This document shows positions 50,401 to 62,386 of a stretch of DNA of 64,000 nt, in pieces (position 1 is the first letter of the stretch; each line of letters begins with the position of its first letter). Both the position numbers and the translations under genes were made by a program. The notes under the pieces were generated by a model that was not told the DNA's origin, did no database searches, and worked only from the letters and a program-made list of their open reading frames with translations. The stretch is taken from the NCBI RefSeq assembly GCF_000002865.3, contig NW_001865070.1:256012-320011 (forward strand), given 5' to 3'. This DNA comes from Monosiga brevicollis MX1. Taxonomy: Eukaryota; Opisthokonta; Choanoflagellata; Craspedida; Salpingoecidae.

Positions 50401-51679
50401 CCTCTTCTTTCCCCTTCCCTCAGGTGGATCCGCACGCTTTGTCGGTGTGGGTCGGGTGGCGATCTGCTGTCTGGGGCATTGACTTTTTGCGTGCTGGCCT
50501 GCTTCTGAATCTCTATCAGCAACATGAGCTCAAGATGGTCTACTGGTGCGTCCCTGGCTCCAGCGACACGATATGCCCGACGATATGCTCAGCCCTTACT
50601 GAGTGTGCTTGTATGTTCTTGGCAATGGCTTTTTAGGTACATGGAGTACATGTCGCGCTGGACCTCGCAATGCTTCAGCAAGGCCTTTCGCAGTCTTCAG
50701 GTGCAAGCAGAAGCCAAGGGCAAGGGCAAGAGCAAGAAGAAGCATCAACCCAAGGTGACATGGTTGCTTAAAGCTTTTTGACATGTCCACCTACCTCGGG
50801 TCATGGACCCTGGTCCTATCTCACACTCTCTTGTTGTTTGCCCAGGCCGTTTCTCCGACCATGCAATGGCACGTTTATGATTGCATCTTTGGCCTGGCGC
50901 GAGCAAGTGTACTCATCCTACACGCCGCGGGCAAGGCTGGACGCTTGCATGCCTTCAACACAGATTTCATTAACGAACAAGTATGACCACTCTCGTGTGG
51001 TACATTTGCAGACCCCATTCGGCTCGCGCGAAGCTTATTCTTGTTGTCTCTGCGTGGCTTTGTTTGCATAGTGCCTGTTTTCGCACCGCTTTGCACCCTT
51101 TGGTATTTTGGAAATGCCTCCGCCGGGCTACTACACCACATACACGGAGGAGTTGACGGCCATGGACAAGCTTGACGTGCCAGAACTCTTTGATGAAGCG
51201 ATCAAGACCTATAAGGGTGTGATGGCCTCCATTGATGCCATCTTGGATCAGCAAAAGCCCGATCCCTACCCGACATCTGCTGTGCGTCCCCTGCCTTGCT
51301 GTCGCGGCCCGCACGGCTGAGTTGCCAGACATGCTCGTGTCAATTCTCATGGCATGGATGCATGCGCTGGAACGTGCATTGCAAATGCTGCACAAATATA
51401 GACGGTACAGCAATGGCTGCAAGTGTGCAAAACAAACATGGTCGTTTGCCAGATTGCCAAGCTCGGGCGCTTTCAGGGTGAAAAGGTGAGAGGCTCGTTT
51501 GACTCAGACTTGATTAAAATCTCAAACCAACACCAGATCCCATGGTCGCAACTGCTGCGCCTCGCGCACGTCAACTCAATGATGCCGGCTGTTTTGCATG
51601 TACTCCTGCTTGTATTGCACATCCATGTTAGGCTGCTCTGGTTTATGACAACTCGGATTTCCCCATTTTTCGCCTGTAG
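47429..51679 (+). CDS. NAA35: NAA35 (Mak10), auxiliary subunit of the NatC N-terminal acetyltransferase
   Basis: Scaffold of the NatC complex, which acetylates the N-terminal Met before hydrophobic residues. The start ATG in CACCATGG begins MAATTSDLPQPPLAEADATD. Family blocks in order: SVELGDPRTDAGC (the DPKMDAGM equivalent), VGEFTPRQYTYIAARILQAY, LAWLRG, LPVTIMNCMYLVNASCLEDR, the long helical middle, SNIMLSLEGFRQRQANFFAR, IRQIVLPSDERKLFGRLDLS, VDPHALSVWVGWRSAVWGID, LLLNLYQQHELKMVYW, YMEYMSRW, then a lysine-rich KGKGKSKKKHQ loop, HRFAPFGILEMPPPGYYTTY, KTNMVVCQIAKLG and a final exon 51632-51679 ending LVYDNSDFPIFRL. That end matches the HxxFPxxKL finish of the family. Many short exons; internal joins were not all checked. 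The gene ends seven bases from the opposite-strand ARS2 stop. Confidence 0.9.
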
Positions 51680-51686
51680 CGGGGCA

Positions 51687-54600
51687 TCAGCGTGCACCGG
51701 CGGCGTCTGTCAGCTCGCGAAGCGTGACATTTGCTACACCAAGGCAATGCATACACCCAGGTTGTGAGAAAAACAAGAACAATATCTGGCCAACCGATGT
51801 TGGAGCCGTCCACCTGGTTGACAAAGCATATCCTCCCTCCCTCCCCCTGCTCGGTTTCGGCGCGAAAATTGATGAGAGAAGTCTGCAAAACTCACCGTAG
51901 GCCGGTGCAGGATCCAAGGACACGGGTTCTCGAACATGAAAGTGGGGCCGATGTCTGTCCAGGAGGTAGGCACGGTACATCTCCGCTTCATGTGCGGCCG
52001 TATCAAAGGCTGCGGCGTGTTTGTTGTCCAGGTGCTTGCGCACAAACTCGGCACCACGAAACTTTTTCTCGCATAGGCGACACTGGCACACGTTATCGTC
52101 CAGTAGCGTAAAGGATTGGTCCTTAAGCTTGGCACGAGCCCGCTCAGGGGATTCAGCGCCCAATTCGCTGGCGCGAGTATCCTCCGCAGACTCCAACAAG
52201 CTAGTGCGAACCGTCTGGTGCCAGGCTGGCGCATCTGGGCTGGACATTCCGTCCCCGGCTGAGGCCTCATCTGAGGGCTCAGCACAAGGCAGAGGCAGGG
52301 TCATGGCCCGCAGGCGATCGCAACGCAGGTGCTCCTCAGAAAAATCAACCTGCCCATACAAGTCGTAGCTGTGCACAAGTCGAAGATAGAGAGCGTAGTG
52401 ACTCAAGGCATGCGCATGCGCATCATCAATCGGACAGACGGCCCGGTTCCAGGCGCGCTGATCGAGGTGTTGGGCCAGCAAACGTGCCAGCTCAAGGTCG
52501 TGTTTGGGCTGCAAAGTGACTGTGCCCTTGCGAATGGGGCGATAGGTGGCATCAGTCTGGCGAAACTCAATGTATCCCGCGCCCGTCACCTCAATCTTGA
52601 GATGGGTTGGAACGTCTGGCGCAGCAAAGAATGTGGCCCAAGCCATTCGCTGTTTTGCCCAAATGGAGGGAAGCAAGGAGTGGCTCATTAGGGCGCGCAA
52701 GACGAGGAGCAAAGCAAGCTTGGCATATCTCTGTGACCTCGGCCTGGCGCAAGCAAGAAGATTCGACAAACCTTGCGACGGCCGTCCGAAGGCTTGGAGA
52801 AGTGAGCTCGGCGAAAGCCAGGAATGCTGCGCAGGGCAGTCAAAATATCGCTCTGGTGCTGCTCATCTGGCACGTAGGGCGAATGCAGTGTGATGGTTTG
52901 TGTTGGGTCGATGGGCACGGGCTGCGCGCTTGTGGTAGAAGCGTCATCAGCCGGCACATCAGCCGATGTGTGCTCTGCGACACCTTTGTGGCTTGGGCTT
53001 TTGCCTTCGCCTTCGCCTTCCAGCTCGCCTGGCTCCTTAAACTCGGAGGATGCAGCCGTATTGGGTGTCGACGATGCTGGGGTCGCCGGCTGGGCTTCGG
53101 ACGTGGTTGAAGGGAGAGTTCCGGTATTAGTGGCTGCTGCTCGCCGATCAACTCGGATCTGAAATCGGGCAGCATCCTCACTCGACAGAGGTATGGGTTG
53201 TCGAGGCTCTAAAACGAAATTGACGCGCGGATCCCAGAGTAGTGTGCAAGGGCGTGAGTGGGCCCCCAGTCTTGAACCATTCGTGGTGGACGGAAGGCAA
53301 TGTTGTCGCGCGTACCGTCAGGGTCCAGGTCTAGGCTTTGGTGCAACGTTGACAGGATGGCCATGGCTTCTGCCTCGTGGGCAGTGTCAAGATGAAGGTT
53401 GTCCAGTTGGCCCATCTCAAGTGCTTCGCAAAATATTTCGAGACGCTGTTCCCGTCCAGCAGTCACAATGGCTTGGCGCGCTTTGACGGCTCTTGGCGAG
53501 TAGATGTCTTGGAGCATCGGCTTATCCTGGGGCATGGCAAGGTCTGATCGTCAGTTCTACTTGTCGCGTCGTCAGCCAGCTGGAGCTGCAAAGAGGACAG
53601 CTTGTAGGAGCAGGAGAAGCTGACCTTGAACGCATGAAAGAAGGTTAACAGATCACGCTTCTCAGCCGCACATCGGTAGGCTCGAAAGAGGCCAGGGGCA
53701 GCATCAGCATCCAGCCTGGGCGTACCATGTAGCATCACCTTTACGTTATTGGTCCCCAAGAACAGGGCACGGCCAAACGGGAGCATGCAGGAGCAAAAGA
53801 GAGAGTAAGGAATTCTGTACGAACCGGTCATCTGTTCGCTGGATGACCCACTGGCGAAAGCTGAGGAGGGCGCCTCGATTGGTATCGTCTCGGTCCGGGC
53901 TGCGAGTGCGGCAAAGCGTCGTCTCAGTTAGCTGTCACGTGATGCGCTAGATGTGTGATGAAAAACTGACGGAAACAGCAATAATTTACCGATCACGATC
54001 GGCAGTCGCCATGGGCGGGACGTCACGGGTGGGCCGGACGGATGTGATGCCCGGCTCCTGCACCGATGGAGCTGGACGTGGCTCCCGCCCAGCTTTGGGT
54101 CGCGTAAAGGGCAGGGGCGGTGTTGTCATTGAAGGTGGGGGCCCACGGCGCTCGAAGCGAGGAGGGAAGTTTTCAGAAACAGGCAAGGGTGCCCGACCAC
54201 CAGGGTTGGGGCCAGGGCCAGGGCCCTGTGATGTCGGGCCTGGCCGGGGTGGCGGACCACTATGCGCATGCGAGTTTGGGGGCGGGTGCGGACTTGTAAA
54301 GGGCAGCGGGGGCCCGCCACCCGTGGGTGGAAAGTTGCTTGGGTAATAACCTTCGCGGGGTGGGACTGGCCGGTCACCTCCACCATCGAATCTATGACGA
54401 CGCATGCATGCCGTTCTGATGAGAGGCCGGGGCTCGACTGTGCTGTCGCTCCTTGCTAAATGGACAATCGGGTTTGTCGACCAGCAGATGGGCTGGTGCA
54501 AATTTCACGTGCTGGCGGTGCAAATACCGCAGGGTTGCTCGGGCACATGACGTACCGCGGACGCTTGGGAGGCATGAGATGGGCTGGGCCCATGCCATGA

Positions 54601-54827
54601 TGACCGGGCGGGGCGGGTCCCGAAAAAGGACGTTGATGTGGCGGCAAGGGCATACCATGCCCGCCCCGCGCATGCATATGCGGCGGCGGTGGCTGTTGCT
54701 GTGGCTGACGCTGCTGCGGCTGCTGCTGGTGCGGCGGCGGTACCTGCTGGTGCGAGGGCAGCGGTGGTCTTGGACCAAGCCCGGGCCCGCCAGTGGCCCA
54801 GGGCGGCATCGGACGTCGTTGTGCCAT
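51687..54827 (-). CDS. SRRT: ARS2/SRRT (Serrate) RNA effector protein
   Basis: Nuclear protein linking the cap-binding complex to RNA maturation and decay. The N-terminus (ATG at 54827) is Pro/Gln/His-rich (RPPLPSHQQVPPPHQQQPQQ), followed by more Pro/Gly/Arg-rich sequence. The Ars2 N-terminal region shows KARQAIVTAGREQRLEIFCE, LEMGQLDNLHLDTAHEAEAM and STLHQSLDLDPDG, then an RRM-like piece (ILTALRSIPGFRRAHF). The zinc finger region is CQCRLCEKKFRGAEFVRKHL followed by DNKH, a C2H2 finger with the diagnostic KKFRGxEFVxKH. Exon 52649-51896 covers this; the last exon, 51733-51687, ends TLRELTDAAGAR, comparable to the C-terminal tail that binds the cap complex. The RRM region and N-terminal joins are approximate. 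Confidence 0.9.
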
Positions 54828-55693
54828 CTTCCGATGCGAGAAAAGTAAAATACTTTTATATGTGGTTTAGTATTTTACTTTTGGGGTTTGGGTGGTGCTG
54901 CCAACACGACACATTAATCAGGGGAGCCGTTCAGAGGGCCAGCGGGGCTGTGCACGGACGAGCACACCGAGCGCTCGGGCTGGGAGACTAGAAGCTGGAC
55001 GCCAAGACGCTCCGGTGCTACAGCCAGCGAGCGCCTGCCAGTGACGGGTGGCAGGAGAACTCTAACACGTCGCCGAACGTGCTATGTGCCGCCTCCTCCG
55101 CTTCATCAAACATCATCATCATTACATGTGAGACCGTCTCAAGGGTATGATAACAATCAAGCTAAGTGTGATGTTTTAGCTTGATTATATTAATCAAAGA
55201 CGTTTCAAGTGTGATGAAAGGTTCGTTGTGTATAAGGGACGTGTGTCATCTGTCTGACGTCGAGTCTTGGCTGGTTGCCTCGCGTGCATGCTCCCTTTGT
55301 TGCTCGCTCTCTCTCAAACTCTCTCTCAAACTCTCTCTCTCTCTCAAGCTCTCTCTCAAGCTCTCTCTCTCTCTCTCAAACTTTCTCTCTCTCACTCAAA
55401 CTCTCTCTCTCTCACTCAAACTCTCTCTCTCTTCTCTCTCTCTTCGCCTCTCCAGTTAATTCTTTTTTTTTCCCGTGTTGTGTGTGATCTTGGCCGTCAC
55501 TCGGCAGCTCAAGGTCATTGGGAGTTGGAGGTGCAGTTGGGTTTGAGATAAGCGCTGGTTGGCCTGAAGCACGTCGTAGTCTCCGGTGCTGGGGTATATC
55601 GTCGCGGAGCTGAAAGCTCGAGCTTGGCCGCCGCGTGTTCGTGCGCCCCCTGCTCCCCTCGCACGCAGCCCTTTTCTGAAACGCCACGCCAGC
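54828..55693. other. Divergent upstream region of ARS2 and the epimerase gene
   Basis: About 865 bases between head-to-head genes. An imperfect repeat of AAAATACTTTTAT / TATTTTACTTTTG lies just upstream of ARS2 (54847-54880). TTAGCTTGATT and its near-complement AATCAAGCTAA occur at 55155-55193. The CT tract is listed separately. Confidence 0.5.
55302..55446. repeat. (CT)n-rich tract with CTCTCAAACT units
   Basis: Pyrimidine-rich on the + strand; its units (CTCTCTCAAACTCTCTCT) are the reverse complement of the TTTGAGAGAGAG units at 18828-18908 and 32924-33000. Confidence 0.93.
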
Positions 55694-56837
55694 ATGAGAT
55701 GTATTGCCGTGCTATCAGCCCTGGTGGCGGTGAGCTCAGGTTGGTCATGCTACCATTCCATGGGGGGTATTCTTGTGTCTGATCTGGAGAGAAGGTACCG
55801 GCGAGTGCAACTTTTGCATACGTCGTGCTTGCCCTTTGTCCCCACCGGACCCGTCTTGTCTCTTTTTTTTTTTTCCTGCATGCCCATTGCACTGTCCAAG
55901 ATATCCTGATTCACTGCCTTTCCTTCGGCATTTGGGTGTAGCTTATCTCAAGCAAATGGACATTACGGACCTTTCCGCATATCCCTCCGACTCGACCATC
56001 CTCGTATGTTCTTGTTCCGCGCCCCTGTCGTGCCCCGCCATCTTGCCACTCTCATTGACGCCGACATTGTGACTTGAGCAGGTGACCGGTGCGGCAGGCT
56101 TCATCGGCTACCATCTTGCCGCCAGTCTTCGGGAACTTAACAATGTGGTGGTTGGAATTGACTCGTTCAACGACTACTACGACGTCACCCTGAAGGAGGC
56201 TCGCGCACACAAGCTCGAACGCTTGGGCGTTGTAATGCTCAATGTCGACATCTGTGACGAGAGCATGCTCAAAACGCTCCATGCTCGCTACAAATTCGAT
56301 TATATCGGTCACCTTGCTGCACAAGCCGGGGTGCGGTATTCCGTCAACCACCCTCACCAATACGTTCACTCCAACGGTCTGTTTGGCTCCCCCGTTCCAT
56401 GTGAGGTCGAGGTTCCTCGAGGGCGAGGCTCACTGTCTCTCATTTGTTTTTTGCGTGTGCAGTGGACTGCTTCGTCACCATGCTTGAGCTGCTTCGGCAT
56501 ACCCCGGAGGTGCCTTTGGTCTATGCCAGCAGCTCATCTGTCTATGGAAAGGGGGCTAGCATTCCCTTCACCGAGGATGAGTGCTCGGACCGGCCCACCA
56601 ACGTGTATGGTGCCACCAAGCGCATGAATGAGCTTCTGGCACATGCCTACAATCATCTTTACGGCGTCAAGGCCACCGGTCTTCGCTTCTTTACCGTGTT
56701 TGGCCCTTTTGGCCGCCCGGACATGGCGCCTTACATCTTCACCGGTAGGACTTTTTGGCTCATTTTTAAGGGTCCAGGCTGGTGGCCTGCGCACCATGCC
56801 CATTGTCACTGGTGCCGCAGCATGGCCGTCATTCGCC

Positions 56838-56878
<41 letters not shown>

Positions 56879-57409
56879 TGTCACGCATTCTGAATTGGAG
56901 CCTGTGTGCGTGTCTCACGCTTGCTATGATTCGACACACGTGCCACAGATCGCATTTCTCGGGGCTTGCCCATCGATGTCTACCATACCGCCAATAATGA
57001 GGAGATGCGCCGTGACTTTACCCACGTGGATGACATTGTGGATGGTTTTATGCGCGCCATGAAGCATGCGGCACCCTATGACGTCTTCAATATTGGTCGC
57101 GGCGAACCCGTTTCCGTGCCCCAGTTTATTGAAATGGTTGAATCGGCACTCCAGAAAAAGGCTGATCGACATGATATGCCAGCTCATGACGCCGAGCTGA
57201 TGGTGACCTTTGCCAACACCTCCCATGCCATGCGTAAGCTGGGTTATGCGCCACGCGTGGCTACTCAAGACGGCGTGGATAATTTTGTGGCCTGGTATGA
57301 TTGGTACAGTAAAAAGCTTCAAACAGGCGCTGGCTTCCCTGGCAAGGACACCTACCTGCCGGCGAACAAGATGCCCGAGCTCCTGACCTCGACGCCAACT
57401 GAACAATAA
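55694..57409 (+). CDS. UDP-glucuronate 4-epimerase-type NAD-dependent epimerase
   Basis: Extended short-chain dehydrogenase that epimerises a UDP-uronic acid or UDP-sugar at C4, feeding glycan synthesis. The first exon encodes a hydrophobic N-terminus (CIAVLSALVAVSSGW), suggesting a membrane anchor or signal as in plant Golgi enzymes. The Rossmann fold begins with VTGAAGFIGYHLAASL (GxxGxxG), then VVVGIDSFNDYYDVTLKEAR, DYIGHLAAQAGVRYSVNHP, LVYASSSSVYGKG, NVYGATKRMNE (catalytic YxxxK), ATGLRFFTVFGPFGRPDMAP, RDFTHVDDIVDGFMRAM and YDVFNIGRGEPVSVPQFIEM. NDYYD and RPDMA are typical of UDP-GlcA 4-epimerases. The intron at about 56752-56948 contains a (CA)n microsatellite. Stop at 57407-57409. Confidence 0.9.
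56842..56876. repeat. (CA)n microsatellite in an intron
   Basis: About 17 CA units inside the intron of the epimerase gene, roughly 75 bases upstream of the acceptor at GCCACAG. Confidence 0.95.
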
Positions 57410-57605
57410 GAAGAACCTTGATTTGACCTGCTGGTGCAATTTCTCGCTGTGAGGCCCGGATGCAAATTTTGGGCCATTCAAATCTTGAGCCGAGCCAGCT
57501 GGTGGCATCCCACAAACTGTTATAGATTACGAAGGTGTACATGATCCGTGTTCAGCGTACCCCTTGACTCTTCTTTTGTAGTGCTCACATTTAAACATAA
57601 CGCCC

Positions 57606-57746
57606 ATGGCGCACGGCTTTCCAAGGCCACACCATGACCTTTCTTTTGATGCGCCTGATCTGGCTGAACGTGCGCGGTCGCGAATCACGCGCGCCAATTC
57701 ATTCGACGCCAAATTGTCAGACAAACCATGCGCTTGTTGTTTTTAA
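57606..57746 (+). CDS. Possible small protein, 46 residues
   Basis: ATG in CCCATGG followed by 46 codons: FDAPDLAERARSRITRANSF is the most protein-like part, with RxxRANS-like kinase-site character, and the end is CACCF. The opposite strand is also open. No family recognised; it could be chance, or one exon of a larger gene. Confidence 0.25.
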   Translation: MAHGFPRPHHDLSFDAPDLAERARSRITRANSFDAKLSDKPCACCF

Positions 57747-58628
57747 AATTTAAGCCAATGATGTACATGTGGTAGCACCAAGGGAAAGTGTGACCACCAG
57801 CCGAGTCTCCCCCAGTCTCCACCAGTCTCGGGCAGTCTCTGTTTTCGGTGGCCACCGCCATTCAACACCACGACGGTCACGACGAGACATCAAGGGGAAA
57901 AGGCGGTACGTCCATCCGGCTGCTCCTGCTGCCCCTGCTCCGGCTGCTTCTGCTGTTTCTGGTGTCCCTGCTACTGCCGTCCCTGACATGAGTCTACACA
58001 CGGAGCTGTCTGGTTATGGCTGCTTTAAAGTTCTTCTGGCTTGACTGGCGTCCTTTCTTGCCCTCGCTTTTCATCTTTCTGCGCCCCTGTTGACCCTGCG
58101 CCGATTCCCGTCTGGTGGTCTTGCGCCTGGGTGCATGTGTTTTCAAGGGTTCCCTGTCCATATTTTTGCATTTGCTTGTTCCTGCCTGAGTGATGCGCAA
58201 TACAAAGCGTCTTGAGACGCCTTTTGGATGGCAGTCGCATCTCGTACCCGAGACTTTCTTTTGACAGGACATGTGTAAAGGCCTGCACGCGAGTTTGCTT
58301 GAGGGCTCACGCTTGCTGGTGATTTTTTGCAATGCTCAGGCGGCTGCTGCAGTTTCCAACCGGCCTTTTTTTTTTGTGGCTGTGAACCAAAGGATCTTTC
58401 AAGCTGGTGTCACCGATCAGGCTTGTCGTTGATTTGGTTAGTTTAATTTCCCCATGTCAACCCCAGGATGCAGCTACAACGCAAACGAAAGAGACAAGAG
58501 AGAGGAGGGCCGCGGACGCTGCGAGATGGCGGCACCCCTGGCATCATTTCAACTTTGGGACTGGCATTGCCATCGTCACTACGGCTACAAGACGAGGACG
58601 CCTGTGGTGTTGGCTTGGATCGTGCTGT

Positions 58629-58710
58629 GGTTTTTTTTTTTTCTCTTTTTCTTTTTCTTTTTTTTTTTTTTTTTTTTTTCTCTTCTCTCCATCTTGTGTT
58701 TCTTTTTTTT
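58629..58710. repeat. T-rich homopolymer tract
   Basis: Runs of 12, then CTCTTTTTC-type interruptions, then about 20 and 11 T. Likely intergenic simple sequence; open frames across it on either strand are artefacts. Confidence 0.93.
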
Positions 58711-58954
58711 TTTCTGCTCCGCTCGTCTAGCTGCTGAGGACCCAACATGGCTTTTGCAGAGAAGAATGAGGATGTTGTCTATGGCTGACCTTCACCCTCC
58801 GCTATTTCATTGGCATTCTTAGACGTTTTTTTTGAGCCATTTCCTGCTTCAAGATTCAAGGGGAGTGCTGTGAGCCTCAGCGCGGCAGCGGCCAGGGCCC
58901 ATTCGTACATCAAAGCTCTTCCGGGTAGCCCTTTACCTCGCCTCCATCATCACC

Positions 58955-61900
58955 ATGTTCTGGGAGTTTGACTTTAATAGCACGTCGCAGATCGACAAGA
59001 TCCTGGACGAGGTGGGTCTTGAACAAGGGCTGGAAACGCGCGGTCGGTCACAAAAACGTCAATGTTCATAATAATAGCCAACTCGTGCCCGACCATCCCG
59101 ACCTAGGAAACTTGCACGCTTGAACAAATCTTGGACCAGGACGATGTATTGCAAGAGTGCAAGGCCAGCAATGATAAGCTGCTCAAGTAGTAAGCTGAGC
59201 CATGCCCCTGCGCCCATTGTCATGGCACAAGCGATTTGTGCCGTGTCACGTCACCTCAATCTGTCACTCACCTGTGCCTTGCCTTGTGCACCCAACAGCT
59301 TGACTGTTGAAGCACAGCTGGATCGCTTGATCCGCTATGTCGTGGACATGCCTGATGACCCCGATGAGATGAACCGCTTCAAGTATTCCTCCATTGCCAG
59401 CGAGGTCCTAACGTGCGACGCCTGGTCCATGACTTCTGCCGTCAGCGAAGCGCCTGTGCTCAACAGGTTTTACGCCTACTTTGAACAAGATGAAGTCCTG
59501 CATCCTTTGCATGCCAGCTTTGTTGTCCGCGTGCTCTCCGGCCTCTTTCAAAAGTCCAACGAGAGCATGGCCGCCCATCTGAAGGAGAATCCTCAGCACC
59601 TGCGCAGTATCATCAAGCACATACGAACACCGGCTGTTGTGGTTCGTGTGCCCATGAATCCCTGCCGTGCCGGTTGCCCTTCCAATTGTGATCAAAGTTG
59701 CATGTCTCCATGTCCCATCTCACTCTCGCTCACCATGTCCATGTGTCACCCTTTGGCGGCGTACCTTGCCCCGGCTGCTCAACAGGAATTACTCGTCTGC
59801 ATCTCTGGGAGTGAGATGAATCTGCAGGATTGGCTCACCTCCAACGAGCACCACTTTGTCGAAGACATTCTCTCAAAGCTGGCACCAGCTGAGCAGCAAG
59901 ATGCCGAAGAACTTAGCAACGTGCATCGCTACATCTCGGAGGTTGTGATCAACTGTCGCCGCGAAGCCTCTGACCAATGGCAGCGTGCTGGTGACTCGCC
60001 ACCCAGCCCCTTGTTGGCGTTTCTGCTGCGCCAGGACACGGTGGAGCAAATTCTCAAAGACTGCTTTGAAGGCACATCGCTCTCCCTCGAATATAGCCTC
60101 GAGGTGTTGCTGGAGCTGGTGCGTGAGCCCCCAATTGTGGACGATGACCAAGAGTTCTCCTCCATCGATCGGGCTCGCCACAAGCAAGAAGTTCAAGGCG
60201 TTTTGGCCGTTTTGGCCCCCAAGTTCAGCCAGCTGCATGACATTGTGGTCACGCACAAGCGCGAGGAACCCTTGCAAACCGGCAGCGGTGTCTTGGAGAA
60301 ACCCGTGGGCAAGCTGCGACTGACGGCCGTTCACCTTGTTGTGGCCCTGATGGAGTTTCGGCATCATGACATGATTGAGGAAATTATTAAAGCCGGTACC
60401 GTCGGCGTCTGTCTAGTCAGTAGCCTCCTCCCCTCGCCCTTGCACTCGCACTCGCACTCGCTTGAACACGCTCGTACCCACACGCACGATTGTAACAAGC
60501 GCAAGCGCCAGTATTGCGGCTCTTCCAAGTGTGTATGGGATGTTGACTCATAATACATGAACTGCTTGATGCGCCCATGTAGGCATTCCTCGGCGATTAT
60601 CCGGAGAACAACTTTATGCACAAGTATATCTTTGACATGTTGAGCCTGGCTATTCCAGACCCCGACAATGCCGCAGCTGGCAGGAAGGATGAAGATGATG
60701 ACTCCGAGCTTGTACCGACAGATGACGACCCTGCTGCGGCCGAAGCCGTCAACGACCTGTATCGTCACGTTTTTGTGGACTACAACCTCTTCCAGCGTCT
60801 TTTGGATCTGTGGGCAGAGAACAACCGCGTGCAATCAGAAGGCAAGGGCCACCGCCTTGGCTACATGGGCTATTGGCTCAAAATTGCGGATCGCATCTTG
60901 GCACTGGAAGGCTCCCCACGCGACCCTCTGACACTCTTTGGTGATTCAGACGTCGTTGCGGGCGTTGCGTCCAGCTGGCGTGCCCTCGTGGATCAGCACA
61001 TTCGTCCCCTGTTGAAAGTCGCCAAGGAGCCGCTGGGTGGTGCTCCACCCCAAGGATTTGCAGACTCGGATGACAGCGACTTTTACGTCCCCCGCTCTGC
61101 CGAGGACTACATGCGAGTCGCCGGCACCGGCGATGTCAGCGACAACGCCGCCGACAATAGCGCGGCATTTCAGGACTTTTGTACCGCCGAGCTGGCGCCC
61201 AAGTTCCCCGACTTCCGACCCGCTGCCCACGGCACCGAAGAGAGCGAAGAGGACATAGCTCTCAACTATGGCATGGATGGCATCTTCAGCCCGGGCCTCG
61301 TGTATGACACCGACCTTGCCCCGTTTGTGGTGGACGGTATCAGCTCGGTCCAGGAGCCTGCGTACGATGAACCCGCTCCGGACGCATTGGATACGTCCAT
61401 GTCCGTGCCCATTGTCAACGAGGCCGTTGCCAGCTCAACCAATGATTCGGGTGATGCTTCAGCCCCCGCAGCAGCTGATTTGGATAGCTCTGCATCAGAG
61501 TCAGAATCGGGTGTACGTACGCCCTCTGCTGTGGCCACTGGTGGAGGGCTGCCCCTGAGCGACAGTAGCGAGGATGAGGATGAGGATGAAGAGGATATGG
61601 CGGATGCAGATGTCGATGAGGAGGCCGGCTGGACCGTCAAGTCTGTGCCCATGGATGGCTTGGCTCGCGGTGCTTCCAACGAACCTGTGGATGAGGACGA
61701 AGGAGATAACAGCGAAGATAAGGAGCTTGATACAGATTCAGACGAAGAGGTGCGGTCTTTGCTCGCTTTGCTCGCTATCCTGGATTCTTGGTGCTCTCTG
61801 TGGCCGCCGATTGTACTTTTTGAACGGGCGTGCATTGTGCTTCCATTTCCCTCTGGTGAATTGTCATTTGCTCATCATCCATTGCAACCTGCGAGCAGCT

Positions 61901-62386
61901 GAGTGCTTCATATGATCTGCAGACCATGTCCATGACACCCACCAAGCCGGCGATCGACATTCCATTGAGCCCGCGAAGTACCAATGCTGTCCGCCACATT
62001 CATACGCGCGCTGATCCACAAGCTTCAAGCCCTGTGGCCGCATCGGCGTCCGATGAGCTCAAGACCTTTGCCTTGCTGGAACAAGATTCAAGCACCGACG
62101 ACCTCAGCAAACCCGCTGCCATTGCGGCTGATGATGCAGCTGGTACCGCTGCTTCGCCCGCCACCGCCAAGTCCAACGGTTCCAATTCCTCAACACCCGG
62201 TAGCGGTGTCAAAAAGGTCCGTGCATCGAAAGAAAGAAAAAACGCCCGTGTCATTCATCATTGGTTCTTACTCTTTGGCGTGACTGACATTTCTCATGCT
62301 GACTGGCCTCCTGCCTCTTCTTGATGTAGCCGGAGCGCAAGCGTAGCCTGCCCTCAACTCCGGTCCCGAAGAATGCCAAGTCATGA
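58955..62386 (+). CDS. PPP6R: Protein phosphatase 6 regulatory subunit (SAPS domain)
   Basis: Regulatory subunit directing the PP6 catalytic subunit (Sit4-associated protein family). Start MFWEFDFNSTSQIDKILDE, then TCTLEQILDQDDVLQECKA and NDKLLK, the family's opening pattern. The SAPS helical repeat follows: LDRLIRYVVDMPDDPD, KYSSIASEVLTCDAWSM, LHASFVVRVLSGLFQKSN, LLAFLLRQDTVEQILKDCFE, GKLRLTAVHLVVALMEFRHH, YPENNFMHKYIFDMLSLAI and YMGYWLKIADRILALEGS. The C-terminal third is acidic and Ser-rich (SDSSEDEDEDEEDMADAD). The final exon (about 62330-62386) gives PERKRSLPSTPVPKNAKS, an NLS-like basic tail. Six or more exons; stop at 62384-62386. Confidence 0.92.

Larger units (their letters stand above)
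57410..58954. other. Long intergenic region with one possible small frame
   Basis: About 1.5 kb. It contains a possible 46-codon frame (listed separately), tandem CACCAG/TCTCC units at 57795-57845, CTGCTCC-like short repeats at 57920-57975, and T runs at 58629-58710. No gene with recognisable motifs. Confidence 0.5.
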
